NCBI RefSeq assembly: GCF_022771645.1
Contig: NZ_JALFCU010000064.1
Coordinates: forward strand, 1-64,000
Direction: 5' to 3'
Source: Selenomonas sp.
Lineage (GTDB): Bacteria; Bacillota; Negativicutes; Selenomonadales; Selenomonadaceae
DNA length: 64,000 nt
Below the pieces are notes generated by a model. That model did no database searches, was not told the origin of the DNA, and was given only the letters and a program-made list of their open reading frames with translations. This document shows positions 52,000-61,362 of the stretch, piece by piece. Positions within the stretch are counted from its first letter, which is position 1; each line of letters opens with the position of its first letter. A program made the position numbers and the translations under genes.

Positions 52000-52347
52000 A
52001 TGAAAAGGATGCTGTCCCGTCGGGACATCGTGTTACTTGCCACACTGTTCCTATGCTCGTTCGTACCACTCGCGATCTTCGGCTGGGGCGGTTCGCCCGT
52101 TATGACAGCCGTCATCACCGTCGATGGCGCGACCGTGCGCGAGATCCCGCTCACGACGCACGAAGGGCGCGAAACATTCACGGTCGAGACACCCGGCGGC
52201 ACGAATGACATCACGGTCGACGGCCACGCTATCGCCGTCACGAATGCCGACTGCCACGACAAGATCTGCGTGAAGTCGGGCGCGATCGCCAAAAAAGGCG
52301 ATGCCATCGCCTGCCTGCCGCACAAGCTCGTCATCGAAATACGCTGA
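52000..52347 (+). CDS. NusG domain II-containing protein
   Basis: 115 residues: an N-terminal membrane anchor (DIVLLATLFLCSFVPLAIF), then a NusG-II beta domain ending DCHDKICVKSGAIAKKGDAI and CLPHKLVIEI. In Firmicutes this family pairs with a Gx transporter, as here, and is thought to act in isoprenoid/quinone-related membrane processes, though its function is not proven. It begins 1 bp after the Crp/Fnr stop codon. Confidence 0.85.
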   Translation: MKRMLSRRDIVLLATLFLCSFVPLAIFGWGGSPVMTAVITVDGATVREIPLTTHEGRETFTVETPGGTNDITVDGHAIAVTNADCHDKICVKSGAIAKKGDAIACLPHKLVIEIR

Positions 52348-52371
52348 CGGCTGCCGAAGAGGTGACAACAC

Positions 52372-52875
52372 ATGAATGCCACGCATCGTCTCACCTATCT
52401 CTCGCTGCTCACGGCCATCTCGCTCTCGCTCTTCGTCCTCGAAGGGCTGCTGCCTGTGCCGTTCCTTGCGCCCGGCGCGAAGCTCGGACTCGCGAACATC
52501 GTGACGGTCTTCGCGCTCTACACGCTCCGCGCGCGCGACGTGCTTGCCGTCATCCTTGTCCGCATCGCGCTCGCAAGCCTGTTTGGCGGCGGGCCGACGG
52601 TGTTTTTCTACAGCATCGCCGGCGGCCTGCTATCCTTTGCCGCGATGTACGCACTCAAAAAAACGGGACGCTTCTCACTCCCCGCCGTCAGCGCCGCCGG
52701 TGGCTTCTTCCACCACGTCGGCCAGCTCGCCGCCGCCATCGCCATGACCGGCACGATGAGCCTCCTGACGTATCTTGCCATCCTCGGGCCGGTTGGGCTG
52801 GTGACGGGGCTCGCGACGGGTTTCGTCGCCGCGAGCATCTGCCGCCGCACATCACAACCGTTTGCACAAAAATAA
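52372..52875 (+). CDS. Gx transporter family protein (HepS component I-like)
   Basis: 167-residue membrane protein with about five helices: LSLLTAISLSLFVLEGLLPVP, PGAKLGLANIVTVFALY, and FYSIAGGLLSFAAMYAL. The family was first annotated as heptaprenyl diphosphate synthase component I and is now usually called Gx transporter. Third gene of the crp-nusG2 operon and followed by a strong terminator. Confidence 0.87.
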   Translation: MNATHRLTYLSLLTAISLSLFVLEGLLPVPFLAPGAKLGLANIVTVFALYTLRARDVLAVILVRIALASLFGGGPTVFFYSIAGGLLSFAAMYALKKTGRFSLPAVSAAGGFFHHVGQLAAAIAMTGTMSLLTYLAILGPVGLVTGLATGFVAASICRRTSQPFAQK

Positions 52876-52916
52876 TCCTCCTGCCTTGCATCACCTGCAA
52901 ACCAGGAGGATTTTTT
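52874..52916. terminator. Convergent terminator (Gx transporter / M18 peptidase)
   Basis: AATCCTCCTG pairs with CAGGAGGATT across a 19-base loop, followed by TTTTTT. It touches the stop codon of the convergent aminopeptidase gene. Confidence 0.8.
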
Positions 52917-54331
52917 CACTCCAGCACCGCCCGCACCAGTGCGACGAGTGCGCCTTCGTCGGCCGTGCCCATCGTCTCACGTGCCGAGTGCATGGCGAGC
53001 ACGGGCACGCCGACGTCCATCGTGCGGACGGGGACGAGCGCGGAGGCGATCGAGCCGAGCGTCGAGCCGCCTGGCGCGCCGCTGCGGTTCACGAACGTCT
53101 GATACGGGATGGCGTGCGCCTCGCAGAGCGCCCGCACGATGGCGATGGCTTCCGCGTCGCCCGCGTATTTCTGCGACGCGGCCTGCTTGATGACGACGCC
53201 AGCGCCGAGCTGTGTCGATACGTAGGGATCGGATTTTGACGGATATGCCGGATGATCGCCGTGCGCGACATCGCAGGAAAGCAGGAAGCCGTCCGCGAGC
53301 GCGGCAGCGAGCCGTTCGCCGGCAGCACGCGAGCCGTCCGCCCCGTTCGATCCGCCTGCGTCATCTGCGCTGTCCCAGCCCGCAACGAGCGCCGACGCAT
53401 AGATGCGCCGCAGCGTCTCCATCAGCACGGCCGAACCTGCGCCCTGCTTCGTGCAGCTGCCGACTTCTTCGTTGTCAAAGAGCGCGACGAGGCGCACGCC
53501 GTCCGGCACGCCCGCGTTCGTCGCGGCGACGAGCCCCTGCACGCACGCCCAGACAGACGTGCTGTTGTCGAGGCGCGGCGACGACAAGAGCTCGCCCGCC
53601 TCAGGAGCGGGTCCGTCTTCACCGAAGATGTGCGTTGCGCCGAACGTGCAGCCCTGCTCGAACGGATACGTCATGAGGTCGAACGACAGCAGGTCATCAG
53701 GGGTCTCCGGCACGCCGAACACCTCGGAAATCCAATCGCTTGTCTCGCCTGGCTCGAGGTGCTGCAGCGCGAACAGCGGCTGCAGGTCGCGCTGCGCCTC
53801 GAGCTCGCCCTTCTTGTTCACCTCGCGGTCGCGGTGGATGGCGAGGCTCGGAATCGTCATGAGCGGCAGGTGCGCGTCGACGAGATGCGTCACGGGGCGG
53901 AACGGGTCGCTGCCGCGCGTGACGACCTTGCCCGCGAGGCTCAGCGGCCGGTCGAGCCACGTGCGGTAGATCATGCCGCCGTACGGCTCGACGTTCACGA
54001 GGCCGCAGCCCGCGCCCTCGGCCTCCATCGCCTGCGGCTTCAAGCGGAAGCACGGGAAGTCCGTATGCGCTGCCGCCATGCGCAAAGGGCCTGCCGCGCC
54101 GACCGTGAACGCGAGGAGCGTCGACCCGTAGACGTCCACGAAATATCGGCCGCCCGCTGCGAGCTCCCATGCGCCCCCGAGCGCGAGCTCTTGGAAGCCC
54201 GCCTCCGTGAGTTCCGTCTTTGCCGCCAGGACGGCATGGTACGGCGATGTCACGAGGGAAACAAAATCCAAGAACGCCTGCACATCGTACGACACAGCGT
54301 CCGGGTACGTCTTCTCTTCTTTGTCTTTCAT
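52916..54331 (-). CDS. M18-family metallo-aminopeptidase
   Basis: 471 residues. Zinc-site motifs visible in order: AAHTDFPCFRLKP, DNSTSVWAC (bridging Asp), FDNEEVGS, DVAHGDHPAYP, and the C-terminal MHSARE. This is the aspartyl-aminopeptidase (M18) family that removes N-terminal residues in the cytoplasm. ATG 54331 follows GAGGAA. It lies 10 bp after the phosphoethanolamine transferase gene on the same strand, so it may be on the same transcript. Confidence 0.92.
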   Translation of the reverse strand: MKDKEEKTYPDAVSYDVQAFLDFVSLVTSPYHAVLAAKTELTEAGFQELALGGAWELAAGGRYFVDVYGSTLLAFTVGAAGPLRMAAAHTDFPCFRLKPQAMEAEGAGCGLVNVEPYGGMIYRTWLDRPLSLAGKVVTRGSDPFRPVTHLVDAHLPLMTIPSLAIHRDREVNKKGELEAQRDLQPLFALQHLEPGETSDWISEVFGVPETPDDLLSFDLMTYPFEQGCTFGATHIFGEDGPAPEAGELLSSPRLDNSTSVWACVQGLVAATNAGVPDGVRLVALFDNEEVGSCTKQGAGSAVLMETLRRIYASALVAGWDSADDAGGSNGADGSRAAGERLAAALADGFLLSCDVAHGDHPAYPSKSDPYVSTQLGAGVVIKQAASQKYAGDAEAIAIVRALCEAHAIPYQTFVNRSGAPGGSTLGSIASALVPVRTMDVGVPVLAMHSARETMGTADEGALVALVRAVLE

Positions 54332-54341
54332 CTGCGCTTCC

Positions 54342-55961
54342 TCATCTTTCCGCCCGCCCGGGATCGAGCAGGCTCTTTTTTTCGTCAAAGCCGGGCGCGC
54401 GCACGTGCAGCAGGTCGAGCAGCGTATGGATCATCTCGTCGCTCTGCCAGTGCCGCTCCCGCGCCGCCGCAATGCGCGCCGCGTCCGCCGCATGATGCGC
54501 GCGGAACGCCTCCGACATCCAGAACACCATCGGCACGTCGCGTTGCCACGGGCTCGTCTCGTCGCCGTGGCCGAAGAGCGCGCGCGTATCGTAGACCTCC
54601 TCGCCATGGTCGGAGATGAAGATCACGAGCGCGTCTTTGTCCTCGAAGCGATGGATAATGGCATCAACGATGGCATCATCATAGAGCACGGCGTTGTCGT
54701 ACGCCGCCCGCACGGCAAGCGCATCATCGTCCTCCGCCACGCCGCGCCCGCGCTCGTCCTCGGCCGTGAAGCGCGCGTATTCCTTCGGATAGCGCTTCGA
54801 AAATTCCTCGTGCGCGCCCATGAGATGAAGGGCGAAGAACGCCGGCGGCGCGAGCGTTTCGTCCGCGAGCGCCGCGTCGAGGAGCGGCAGCACCTCGCCG
54901 TCGTAGCGCTCCGTGAGGTCGATAGAATGCGCGACCGGGCTCGTGAACGCGACGTGATCCGTGCGCTCGCCGAGCGTCCGCCCGATGCTGCCGTAAAAGC
55001 CCGAGGCCTCCTGGTTCGACAGCCACGTCGTATGGACGCCCGCCGCCCGCAGGATGTCAAAGAGGTCGCCGTAGTCGTACCACATGCCGTCCGCCGCTCG
55101 CTCCGCCTCATTGTCGTAAAAGCTGAAGAGCGTCCGCATCACGGCCATCGTCCCCGCGTGCGGGCTCGTGACGTTCTCATAGACGACGAGCTCGCCCGCC
55201 GCGTTGCGGTTTGCGAGGCGTGGCGTCGTCGGCAGGCCGTAACCGTACAGCTGCATATGATGGCGGCTCGTCGACTCTCCGAGGATGAACACGACGTACG
55301 GAATGTCCGGCGCGCCGCTCGTCCCGCTCACATCATGATTCGCCAACGTATACGCCACATACTCCGCCGAGCCGATCTCCGTGTACGCCTGGTCAATGTT
55401 GCATGCAAGGCGCAGCACGGAGTTCGCACGCAACGCACTCTCAAACGTGTCATCAGGATTTTCCGCCGCGTGGGCGAGGGAGGCGACAAAGCTAAGAAAG
55501 AAGATCAAAAGGATGGCGAACCATCGTTCATGCGATGCTACTTCCCATCGCAACCGATGCCGCCCAAACACGGCTGCCGCCACCGCCACGCCAAGCACCA
55601 CGACCGCCACGGCGATGCCGCCCGCCTGGCTCGTGACGTACTCCCACGCCTCGGCAGGATTCGTCGCAAGCACGATCTCGAGGAGTCCCGCATCGAGCAC
55701 CGTATGGTAGTGCACGAGCGTGAAGCCATCGACGGCGCAGAGCACGGCGCTCGCCGCGACAACGGTGCCCGCAGCCGCGCGCTGCACGCGCCCCGACAAC
55801 ACGCCGATCAAAACCGTGAACACTCACCCCCAGCCGACGACGCGCAACAGCACTTCAGCGATACGCCCGATCTCCCACGCAGCAGGGAGCGTCGGATCGA
55901 TGAACATCGCCACCTGGTAGGCGGCTTGCAAATTCAAAACAAAAAGCGCCAGGAACCACAT
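54342..55961 (-). pseudogene. Phosphoethanolamine transferase (EptA/CptA-like), interrupted by in-frame TGA
   Basis: A perfect start (GGAGG then ATG 55961) encodes MWFLALFVLNLQAAYQVAM and a second helix. A TGA then occurs in frame at 55824-55826, directly followed by GTG and the rest of the protein in the same frame. The remainder has further membrane helices and the periplasmic sulfatase-fold domain: LGESTSRHHMQLYGYG, SPHAGTMAVM, FISDHGEEVYD, GHGDETSPWQRDVPM. It would add phosphoethanolamine to LPS or a similar glycolipid. The part after TGA (493 codons from GTG 55823) lacks a proper ribosome site. Confidence 0.82.
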
Positions 55962-55987
55962 CCGCGCCTCCCGGCTGCACAACCATC

Positions 55988-56965
55988 TCACCGCGCCCGA
56001 CCGCCTCCGTCAAAATACATCTGCTTCAACGCTGCCGAATAGCGCTTCTGCCCCTCTTCATTCAAATGCGATCGATCGGCAAAGAACCGATCTTCATAGG
56101 CAGGGATGTTCGGATCGACATCCACGTGATAGCGATCGGCAAAGCTATCCATATACGCGCGGTATTCCGAAAGATACCCTGACGCTTCCAGTTTTTGCAG
56201 GCCAGCCGCGCCCATGGGCGCCTGCCCGATATGCAGCGGGATGCCCCGCGTCTGGCACAGCTCGATCATCTGTTCCATGTAATACGTCTGGCTCGGCAAC
56301 GGTCGAAAATGCCTGCTTTCCGTCTCCTCCGGCACGACCGGCGCCGTCGTGACCGTCGTCCATCCCGCGCCGATATGCCCGTGGTCTTCCGCTGCCTCTT
56401 CATACAGCCTGCGGTTTTCTTCCGTTCGCGGTGCAAAAAGGGACTTCAGCGCCGGCTTCATGTACAGGGGCGGCAGGCGACGGATGTAGCCATCGCACTC
56501 TCCCTGATAATCAACGCCATCCCGTTGCAAGATCTCGCGATTCGTACTGCGGAGCCGGTCCTCTTCGAGATAATGAAAATACGCCGTTCGTCCCAGATAG
56601 CTATCCATCCGCGTATAGTGAACGGGTGCGAATACCACGAGCACCATCCGCGGATTCGGGTGATGCGCCAGATAATCCTGCAGCGTATAGTACATCTCCA
56701 GCGGCGTCCCGCCGGTCAAGGCGAGATTCTGCACGTCCTCCGCCAAAAATTTCGGCCATGCGCCGATCTTGACGCGGCTGTCTCCGAGAATGACCGCTTC
56801 CGGTTCCGTGCCCTCTGCCCGTGCAGCATCTCGCTGCTGCATCCATCCGGGATACTCCCGATCCATATAGCGCTCCTCCGGCAAGCACCAGACGACCGCA
56901 GCAGCAGAAACGGCAAGCACTGCGACGATTCCGGCGATGCCGAGACAGAAAGTTTTCGTGCGCAT
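55988..56965 (-). CDS. SGNH-type periplasmic protein for surface acylation (AlgJ/DltD-like)
   Basis: 325 residues: an N-terminal signal anchor (LGIAGIVAVLAVSAAAVVWCL), then an SGNH-type domain with block I Ser in VILGDSRVKIGAW near residue 64 and the C-terminal DRSHLNEEGQ giving the Asp-x-x-His pair. Such proteins work with an MBOAT partner to move acyl groups onto extracellular polysaccharide. It starts 12 bp after the MBOAT gene and ends 26 bp before the phosphoethanolamine transferase. Start behind GAGGGG. Confidence 0.85.
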   Translation of the reverse strand: MRTKTFCLGIAGIVAVLAVSAAAVVWCLPEERYMDREYPGWMQQRDAARAEGTEPEAVILGDSRVKIGAWPKFLAEDVQNLALTGGTPLEMYYTLQDYLAHHPNPRMVLVVFAPVHYTRMDSYLGRTAYFHYLEEDRLRSTNREILQRDGVDYQGECDGYIRRLPPLYMKPALKSLFAPRTEENRRLYEEAAEDHGHIGAGWTTVTTAPVVPEETESRHFRPLPSQTYYMEQMIELCQTRGIPLHIGQAPMGAAGLQKLEASGYLSEYRAYMDSFADRYHVDVDPNIPAYEDRFFADRSHLNEEGQKRYSAALKQMYFDGGGRAR

Positions 56966-56977
56966 CCGTACATCCCC

Positions 56978-58477
56978 TCAAAATTGAAAATATAAAAATT
57001 CCGTATAACGATCCATCTTGTAAAGTGCAACGACCAGGAGTGTTGCTGTCAGCAAGAACCATTTCCAATTCGCATGGAACGAAGAAACAAGCCGCACGGG
57101 ATTCTTGAATAAGAGCGCACAACAGAGCAACCCGAGGCATGTGGGCAGGACGCGCCCCGGCAGCAGCCCTGAGGCCAGAGGCGCGAACATCACGCCGAGC
57201 GGCGCCAAAAAGCCCCATCGCGCAAGATCGTGCTCTGGCAAGACCATCTGATGCACATCCGTCATCGCTGCCAGTACGTTCACCGCCGCCTGGAAATCCG
57301 CCGCACGGAAGAACACCCAGCACACCATGACGCCAAGGAACGTCATCACCCAACAGAGCACGCCCGGCAACCGAATTTGCAGCGTCCGCCAGACGTGGTT
57401 GACCATGAGCATCAAGCCATGCATCGCACCCCAGGCCACGAATGTCCAGCCTGCGCCATGCCAGAGACCGATGAGCACCATGCTGACAAATAGATTCCGC
57501 AATTTCCTGAGCTGCCCGGCGCGGTTGCCGCCGAGCGGAATGTAGAGATACTCTTTCACCCAGAGGCCGAGCGTCATGTGCCAGCGCCGCCAAAAATCAA
57601 TGATGCTTTTCGCCTGATACGGCGAGTCGAAATTCTGTGGGAAATGGAGATTCAACATGAGGCCAAGTCCGATCGCCATCTCACTGTAGCCGGAAAAATC
57701 AAAATACAGCTGGAGCGTGTAGCCAAGTGCGCCGGCCCATCCTTCAAAAAACGTCAGTTCCCCCGCATGCGAAAAGACCGCTTGCACCCACGGCGCCAAT
57801 TCGTCCGCAATCACGACCTTCTTGAAGAGCCCCATGGAAAAAAGTGCCAGGCCTTTCGCCATGTTGTCCCAACAGATGCAATAATTCTCCATCGCGAGGA
57901 ACTGTGGCATCATCTCCCGGTAATTGATGATCGGTCCGGCAATCAGATGTGGAAAGATCGTCACGAACTCCAGATACGTGAGAAACGAATGCCGCTTTGC
58001 ACAGCCGCGGTACGCATCGATGAGATACGCCGTCTGCGTGAACGTGTAAAACGAAATGCCGAGCGGCAGCACGATATGCGGCAGATCGAACACATCCGCA
58101 CCTGCCAAAGCGTTCACCGTGCCAAGGAAGAAGTCCATGTACTTGAAATAGCCGAGCAGCAGCAGATTGACCACGATGCCAAAAAACAGCCAGCCCTTGC
58201 GTGCGCGCACATGCGGCGCATCGGGCGAGACATGTCCGCCCGCCGCAATTTCAAATCCCTCCGCATACCGCGCCAGCTGACCACCGACAACGTAATTGAA
58301 GACGATGGACGCAAAGAGGAGCGGGACATAGTGCACATCCCACCAGCCATAAAAAAAGAGCGACGCCGCCACCAGCAAGAACGAACCAACGCGAGGCGAT
58401 CTCCCACCTCCTACAAACAGGCAAACGAGCACGATGGGGAGAAACAACAGCACAAACTCATACGAACTGAACAGCAA
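56978..58477 (-). CDS. MBOAT-family O-acyltransferase (AlgI-like)
   Basis: 499 residues with about ten helices. The AlgI-type core is present: LPLGISFYTFTQTAYLIDAYRG in parts, TIFPHLIAGPIINYREMMPQ, IDFWRRWHMTLGLWVKEYLYIPLGG, and the invariant His in GLWHGAGWTFVAWGAMHG. It passes acyl groups across the membrane to the SGNH partner. TTG 58477 is taken as start because AGGAGGG lies 7 bp before it. That SD is in the 3' arm of a terminator-like hairpin and the TTG follows its U-run, so expression is probably limited. Confidence 0.9.
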   Translation of the reverse strand: MLFSSYEFVLLFLPIVLVCLFVGGGRSPRVGSFLLVAASLFFYGWWDVHYVPLLFASIVFNYVVGGQLARYAEGFEIAAGGHVSPDAPHVRARKGWLFFGIVVNLLLLGYFKYMDFFLGTVNALAGADVFDLPHIVLPLGISFYTFTQTAYLIDAYRGCAKRHSFLTYLEFVTIFPHLIAGPIINYREMMPQFLAMENYCICWDNMAKGLALFSMGLFKKVVIADELAPWVQAVFSHAGELTFFEGWAGALGYTLQLYFDFSGYSEMAIGLGLMLNLHFPQNFDSPYQAKSIIDFWRRWHMTLGLWVKEYLYIPLGGNRAGQLRKLRNLFVSMVLIGLWHGAGWTFVAWGAMHGLMLMVNHVWRTLQIRLPGVLCWVMTFLGVMVCWVFFRAADFQAAVNVLAAMTDVHQMVLPEHDLARWGFLAPLGVMFAPLASGLLPGRVLPTCLGLLCCALLFKNPVRLVSSFHANWKWFLLTATLLVVALYKMDRYTEFLYFQF

Positions 58478-58482
58478 AAAAA

Positions 58483-58529
58483 TCCCTCCTGCCTTTGCAA
58501 AACCATTGTATCGCAAAAAGTAGGAGGGA
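58483..58529 (-). terminator. Terminator hairpin that contains the MBOAT ribosome site
   Basis: Minus strand TCCCTCCT pairs with AGGAGGGA, with an inner TTTGC/GCAAA stem, followed by seven T. It ends the diguanylate cyclase transcript and its 3' arm is the SD of the next gene. Confidence 0.75.
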
Positions 58530-58541
58530 ACAAGGATTCCT

Positions 58542-60455
58542 TTACGCTTCGCCCGCCGCCTCTTTGATGCGGCGCTTGTTCTCGTACATCGCCTCGTCGG
58601 CGCGGTTGAACGTGTCGCCGTAACTGCGGTCCGCAAGCGGGTCGTAGACCGAGAGGCCGACGGCCATGGCGACCTCCGTCCACGGCTCGTAGGCGCTGCG
58701 GTCGCGGACGCGCTCGTACGGCGCGAGCTTTCGGGCGAGCGCATCGCGGTTCATGTAGTCGCGGCCCGTCAGGACGACGACGAACTCGTCGCCGCCGATG
58801 CGGTAGACCGGGCTGTGCTCGAAGATGTCGCAGAGCGCCTTGCTCATGGCTTTCAGCGCGATGTCGCCCTTTTCGTGGCCGTAGACATCGTTGACGAATT
58901 TCAGCCCGTTCATGTCGGCCATGAGAATCGCGAACTCCGCCGTGCCGGCCGTGATGACGGCCGTGAGCTCCGAGACCTTGTTCTCGTACGCCGTGTGGTT
59001 CTTCACGCCCGTGAGCTCGTCCTGCAGCGCCATGCGCTGGATGATGCCGAGGTAGTCCTGCAGCTGCGTCGAATCCTCGAGGATGATGTCCTGCGAATCG
59101 GAAATATCCTTGTACAGCTCCTCGAACTCATCGCCCGTCGTGATGGCGATGTCCTTCTGCTTTTCGCGGTGCTCGCGGAAATATAGCAGCATGCCCTGCA
59201 GCTGCTTCACCGGCGCGATGACCTGCCGCGTGATGAACGTGTAGATCATCGCGAGCATCATGCTGAAAATGACGCACTCGAGCGAGAGGATTTTCGCGTA
59301 GAGCGCATTGATATCGCTCATCGCCTGGTTCATGTCGAGGTCGACGCCGATGAACGCGACCTTCTTGCCGCTCGGATCGTAGAGCGGCTTGTAGAGCGTC
59401 ATGAGCCAGCCCCAATAGCCGCGGCTGATGACGGGACCGACGAGCCGGTTATCCTTTTCATCGAGCATCTGCGCGCCGATGTCGCGGTAGTACGGGTCCT
59501 CATCCATCCAGAACGTACGGCCGTACTTGTACCCCGTCCACGACGGATCGCAGATCGTCATGGCGTAGCCGCGGCCGCCCTGCTCGCCGACCGCGTAGAC
59601 ATTCAGATAGCGGATGATATTGTCCGAGCGCTGGTAAAACGCGCGGATGCGCGAAAAGAGCTCGCGGTATTCCGGCGTCTCGCCGCCGCCCGGCGCGAGG
59701 ATGATCGGCAGCTCGCGCTCGTTGACGACGAGCGCCGCCACCTCGACGAAATTGCGCGCGACCGCGCCGTACGTGCGGATCATCTGCTGCTGGTAAATGC
59801 CGCGCACGAGATAGAACAGCACGCCGCCCGCGATGAGCGTCACGAGCGCCATGTTCACGAGGAGCTTCCAGCGGATCGGCCGCTTCCGCACGCCGTCCGC
59901 GCCGCGCCCGTCGCAATTCATCGGCGCGAGGAAGATGTCCGGCGCATAGCGCGCGAGCGCCGTGAGGATGAGGTATCCCGCCGCCACGTCGAGCGCGTGA
60001 TAAACGCCCGAGAAAAACAGTGCGCCGTCGCTCAGTGACACGCCTTGCGGCACGAAGAACGGATGCACGATCGACGGCGCGATCGGGAACACGAGCCACA
60101 GGCCGAGCCAATAGCTGGCGATCCCTGCGGCAAAGCCGACGGCGAGGCCGCAGAGAGCCGCCCGCCCGTAGTGCGCGAGCCAGCCGTGCCGCGCGCCGTA
60201 GACCGTCGCAAACACGACGGCGAAATCGATTGGCAACATGAAAAAGCGCGGGTTGCCGACGGCAAAGCCGAGGACGGCGACGAGGAGCGCCACGAAGAAG
60301 CCCTGCAGCAGTCCGAGCGAGGCCGCCGCGAACATCGCGCCGAAGAACATCAACACAAGATGCCCCGACGCATATGACATATAATAGAACAGCAGCTCCA
60401 AAAGCATGGCCGCCGCAAAGCGCGGCCACCAGCTGCCACGAAATCTGTCGAACAT
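58542..60455 (-). CDS. Membrane sensor diguanylate cyclase
   Basis: 637 residues. An N-terminal block of about six helices (residues 10-170) is followed by another helix, an extracytoplasmic Cache-like sensor region (YRDIGAQMLDE, YKPLYDPSGKKVAFIGVDLDM), a further helix, HAMP-like and coiled-coil segments, and a GGDEF domain with intact RIGGDEFVVVL and metal Asp in LMADMNGLKF. It should make c-di-GMP in response to an external signal. Start behind GGAGA with a consensus promoter. Confidence 0.92.
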   Translation of the reverse strand: MFDRFRGSWWPRFAAAMLLELLFYYMSYASGHLVLMFFGAMFAAASLGLLQGFFVALLVAVLGFAVGNPRFFMLPIDFAVVFATVYGARHGWLAHYGRAALCGLAVGFAAGIASYWLGLWLVFPIAPSIVHPFFVPQGVSLSDGALFFSGVYHALDVAAGYLILTALARYAPDIFLAPMNCDGRGADGVRKRPIRWKLLVNMALVTLIAGGVLFYLVRGIYQQQMIRTYGAVARNFVEVAALVVNERELPIILAPGGGETPEYRELFSRIRAFYQRSDNIIRYLNVYAVGEQGGRGYAMTICDPSWTGYKYGRTFWMDEDPYYRDIGAQMLDEKDNRLVGPVISRGYWGWLMTLYKPLYDPSGKKVAFIGVDLDMNQAMSDINALYAKILSLECVIFSMMLAMIYTFITRQVIAPVKQLQGMLLYFREHREKQKDIAITTGDEFEELYKDISDSQDIILEDSTQLQDYLGIIQRMALQDELTGVKNHTAYENKVSELTAVITAGTAEFAILMADMNGLKFVNDVYGHEKGDIALKAMSKALCDIFEHSPVYRIGGDEFVVVLTGRDYMNRDALARKLAPYERVRDRSAYEPWTEVAMAVGLSVYDPLADRSYGDTFNRADEAMYENKRRIKEAAGEA

Positions 60456-60500
60456 ATATGAAGTCTCCTATATCCTATTGCCCCATAGGATTCCATGCTC

Positions 60501-60529
60501 ATCATACACGAATTGCGATGGAAGTGCAA
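60501..60529 (-). promoter_or_regulatory. Promoter of the diguanylate cyclase gene
   Basis: Minus strand TTGCAC (60524-60529), 17 bp, TATGAT (60501-60506). Confidence 0.7.
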
Positions 60530-60604
60530 GCAGGAACGGGACGGTCGTACTAGTTTTGTTAAAAAGCAGGTCATGGCACGCCCGATGAAAATACAATACT
60601 TGTT

Positions 60605-60667
60605 ACGGCGTACACCCGCACACACCCACCACCGCTTTGTGGTCCCCCTCCCTCGGAGAGGGAGGCT
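60605..60667 (-). repeat. Dispersed GC-rich palindromic repeat, copy 6
   Basis: Minus strand AGCCTCCCTCTCCGAGGGAGG then GGGACCACAAAGCGGTGGTG, nearly identical to copy 5 (49721-49796). Confidence 0.85.
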
Positions 60668-60686
60668 AAAGTTGCAGGATAAAAAA

Positions 60687-60715
60687 CAGCGCCGCGAAAA
60701 TTCTTCGCGGCGCTG
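60687..60715 (-). terminator. tRNA-Gln terminator
   Basis: CAGCGCCGCGAA/TTCGCGGCGCTG perfect 12-bp stem; the minus strand continues TTTTTT. Confidence 0.9.
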
Positions 60716-60725
60716 AAGCGTTCAA

Positions 60726-60801
60726 TGGCAGGGGCAGCAGGACTCGAACCTACGAATGCGGGATTCAGAATCCCGTGCCTTACCAACTTGGCGATGCCCC
60801 T
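60726..60801 (-). tRNA. tRNA-Gln (anticodon CTG)
   Basis: The complement folds as a 76-nt tRNA: acceptor AGGGGCA/TGCCCCT, D arm GCCAAGTTGGTAAGGC, anticodon stem GGGAT/ATCCC with loop TCTGA in its centre (anticodon CTG), T arm GTAGGTTCGAGTCCTGC, and encoded 3' GCCA. Confidence 0.93.
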
Positions 60802-60842
60802 AGGTTTGTTGTTGACGACAGCCATTGCTGTCAACAGATGAT

Positions 60843-60872
60843 ATTATACGACACGAGCGGCTCCCTTGTCAA
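60843..60872 (-). promoter_or_regulatory. tRNA-Gln promoter
   Basis: Minus strand TTGACA (60867-60872), 18 bp, TATAAT (60843-60848). A GACAGC/GCTGTC hairpin lies between it and the tRNA. Confidence 0.8.
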
Positions 60873-60918
60873 GAAATTTTTCTCTGCAAAAACCGCGCAA
60901 ACTGTCCTTTATTTATGG

Positions 60919-60924
60919 TATAAT
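60919..60924 (+). promoter_or_regulatory. Extended -10 element before the orphan EIIA gene
   Basis: TGGTATAAT, an extended -10 box 54 bp before the start codon; no good -35. Confidence 0.5.
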
Positions 60925-60977
60925 AAATGATAATCCATCAACTTCATGAATCACGCGGACGAAAGGGGATTCATCAC

Positions 60978-61340
60978 ATGGAAATGAAATACGAAGTCAC
61001 GGTCACGGCTATCGGCAACTTGGCGCGCACGTTCCTCATGAACAACCAGAGCGTCATCCTGCTCGATGAAGGCATCCGCCCGAACCTCTCGGAGATGGTC
61101 GTCGAGCACACGGGCGGCGAGCTCAAGGGCGAGATCAAGAAAGGCGACAAGGTGAAGATTGGCATCGCCGAGTACACGGTCGTCACCGTCGGCGACGACG
61201 TGAACCAGAACATCAAGGAAGAAGGCCACTGCACGCTCGTCTTCAACGCCGAAGGCACGATGCCCGGACAACTCATCCTCAAAGGCAAAGGCCAGCCGAT
61301 CTTGTCGCTCGGGCAGAAGATCGAAATCTACAAAAAATAA
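60978..61340 (+). CDS. Orphan glucitol-family PTS EIIA protein
   Basis: 120 residues, clearly the SrlB family (VTVTAIGNLARTFLMNNQSVILLDEG; VVEHTGGELKGEIKKGD). The His in VVEHTGGEL sits where the phospho-His of SrlB lies. It is distinct in sequence from srlB at 38899. No permease gene is near, and it has its own promoter and terminator. It may phosphorylate the sorbitol permease in trans or have a regulatory role. ATG 60978 follows AAAGGGG. Confidence 0.88.
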   Translation: MEMKYEVTVTAIGNLARTFLMNNQSVILLDEGIRPNLSEMVVEHTGGELKGEIKKGDKVKIGIAEYTVVTVGDDVNQNIKEEGHCTLVFNAEGTMPGQLILKGKGQPILSLGQKIEIYKK

Positions 61341-61362
61341 ATATGGTATAGAAAAAAACCGT

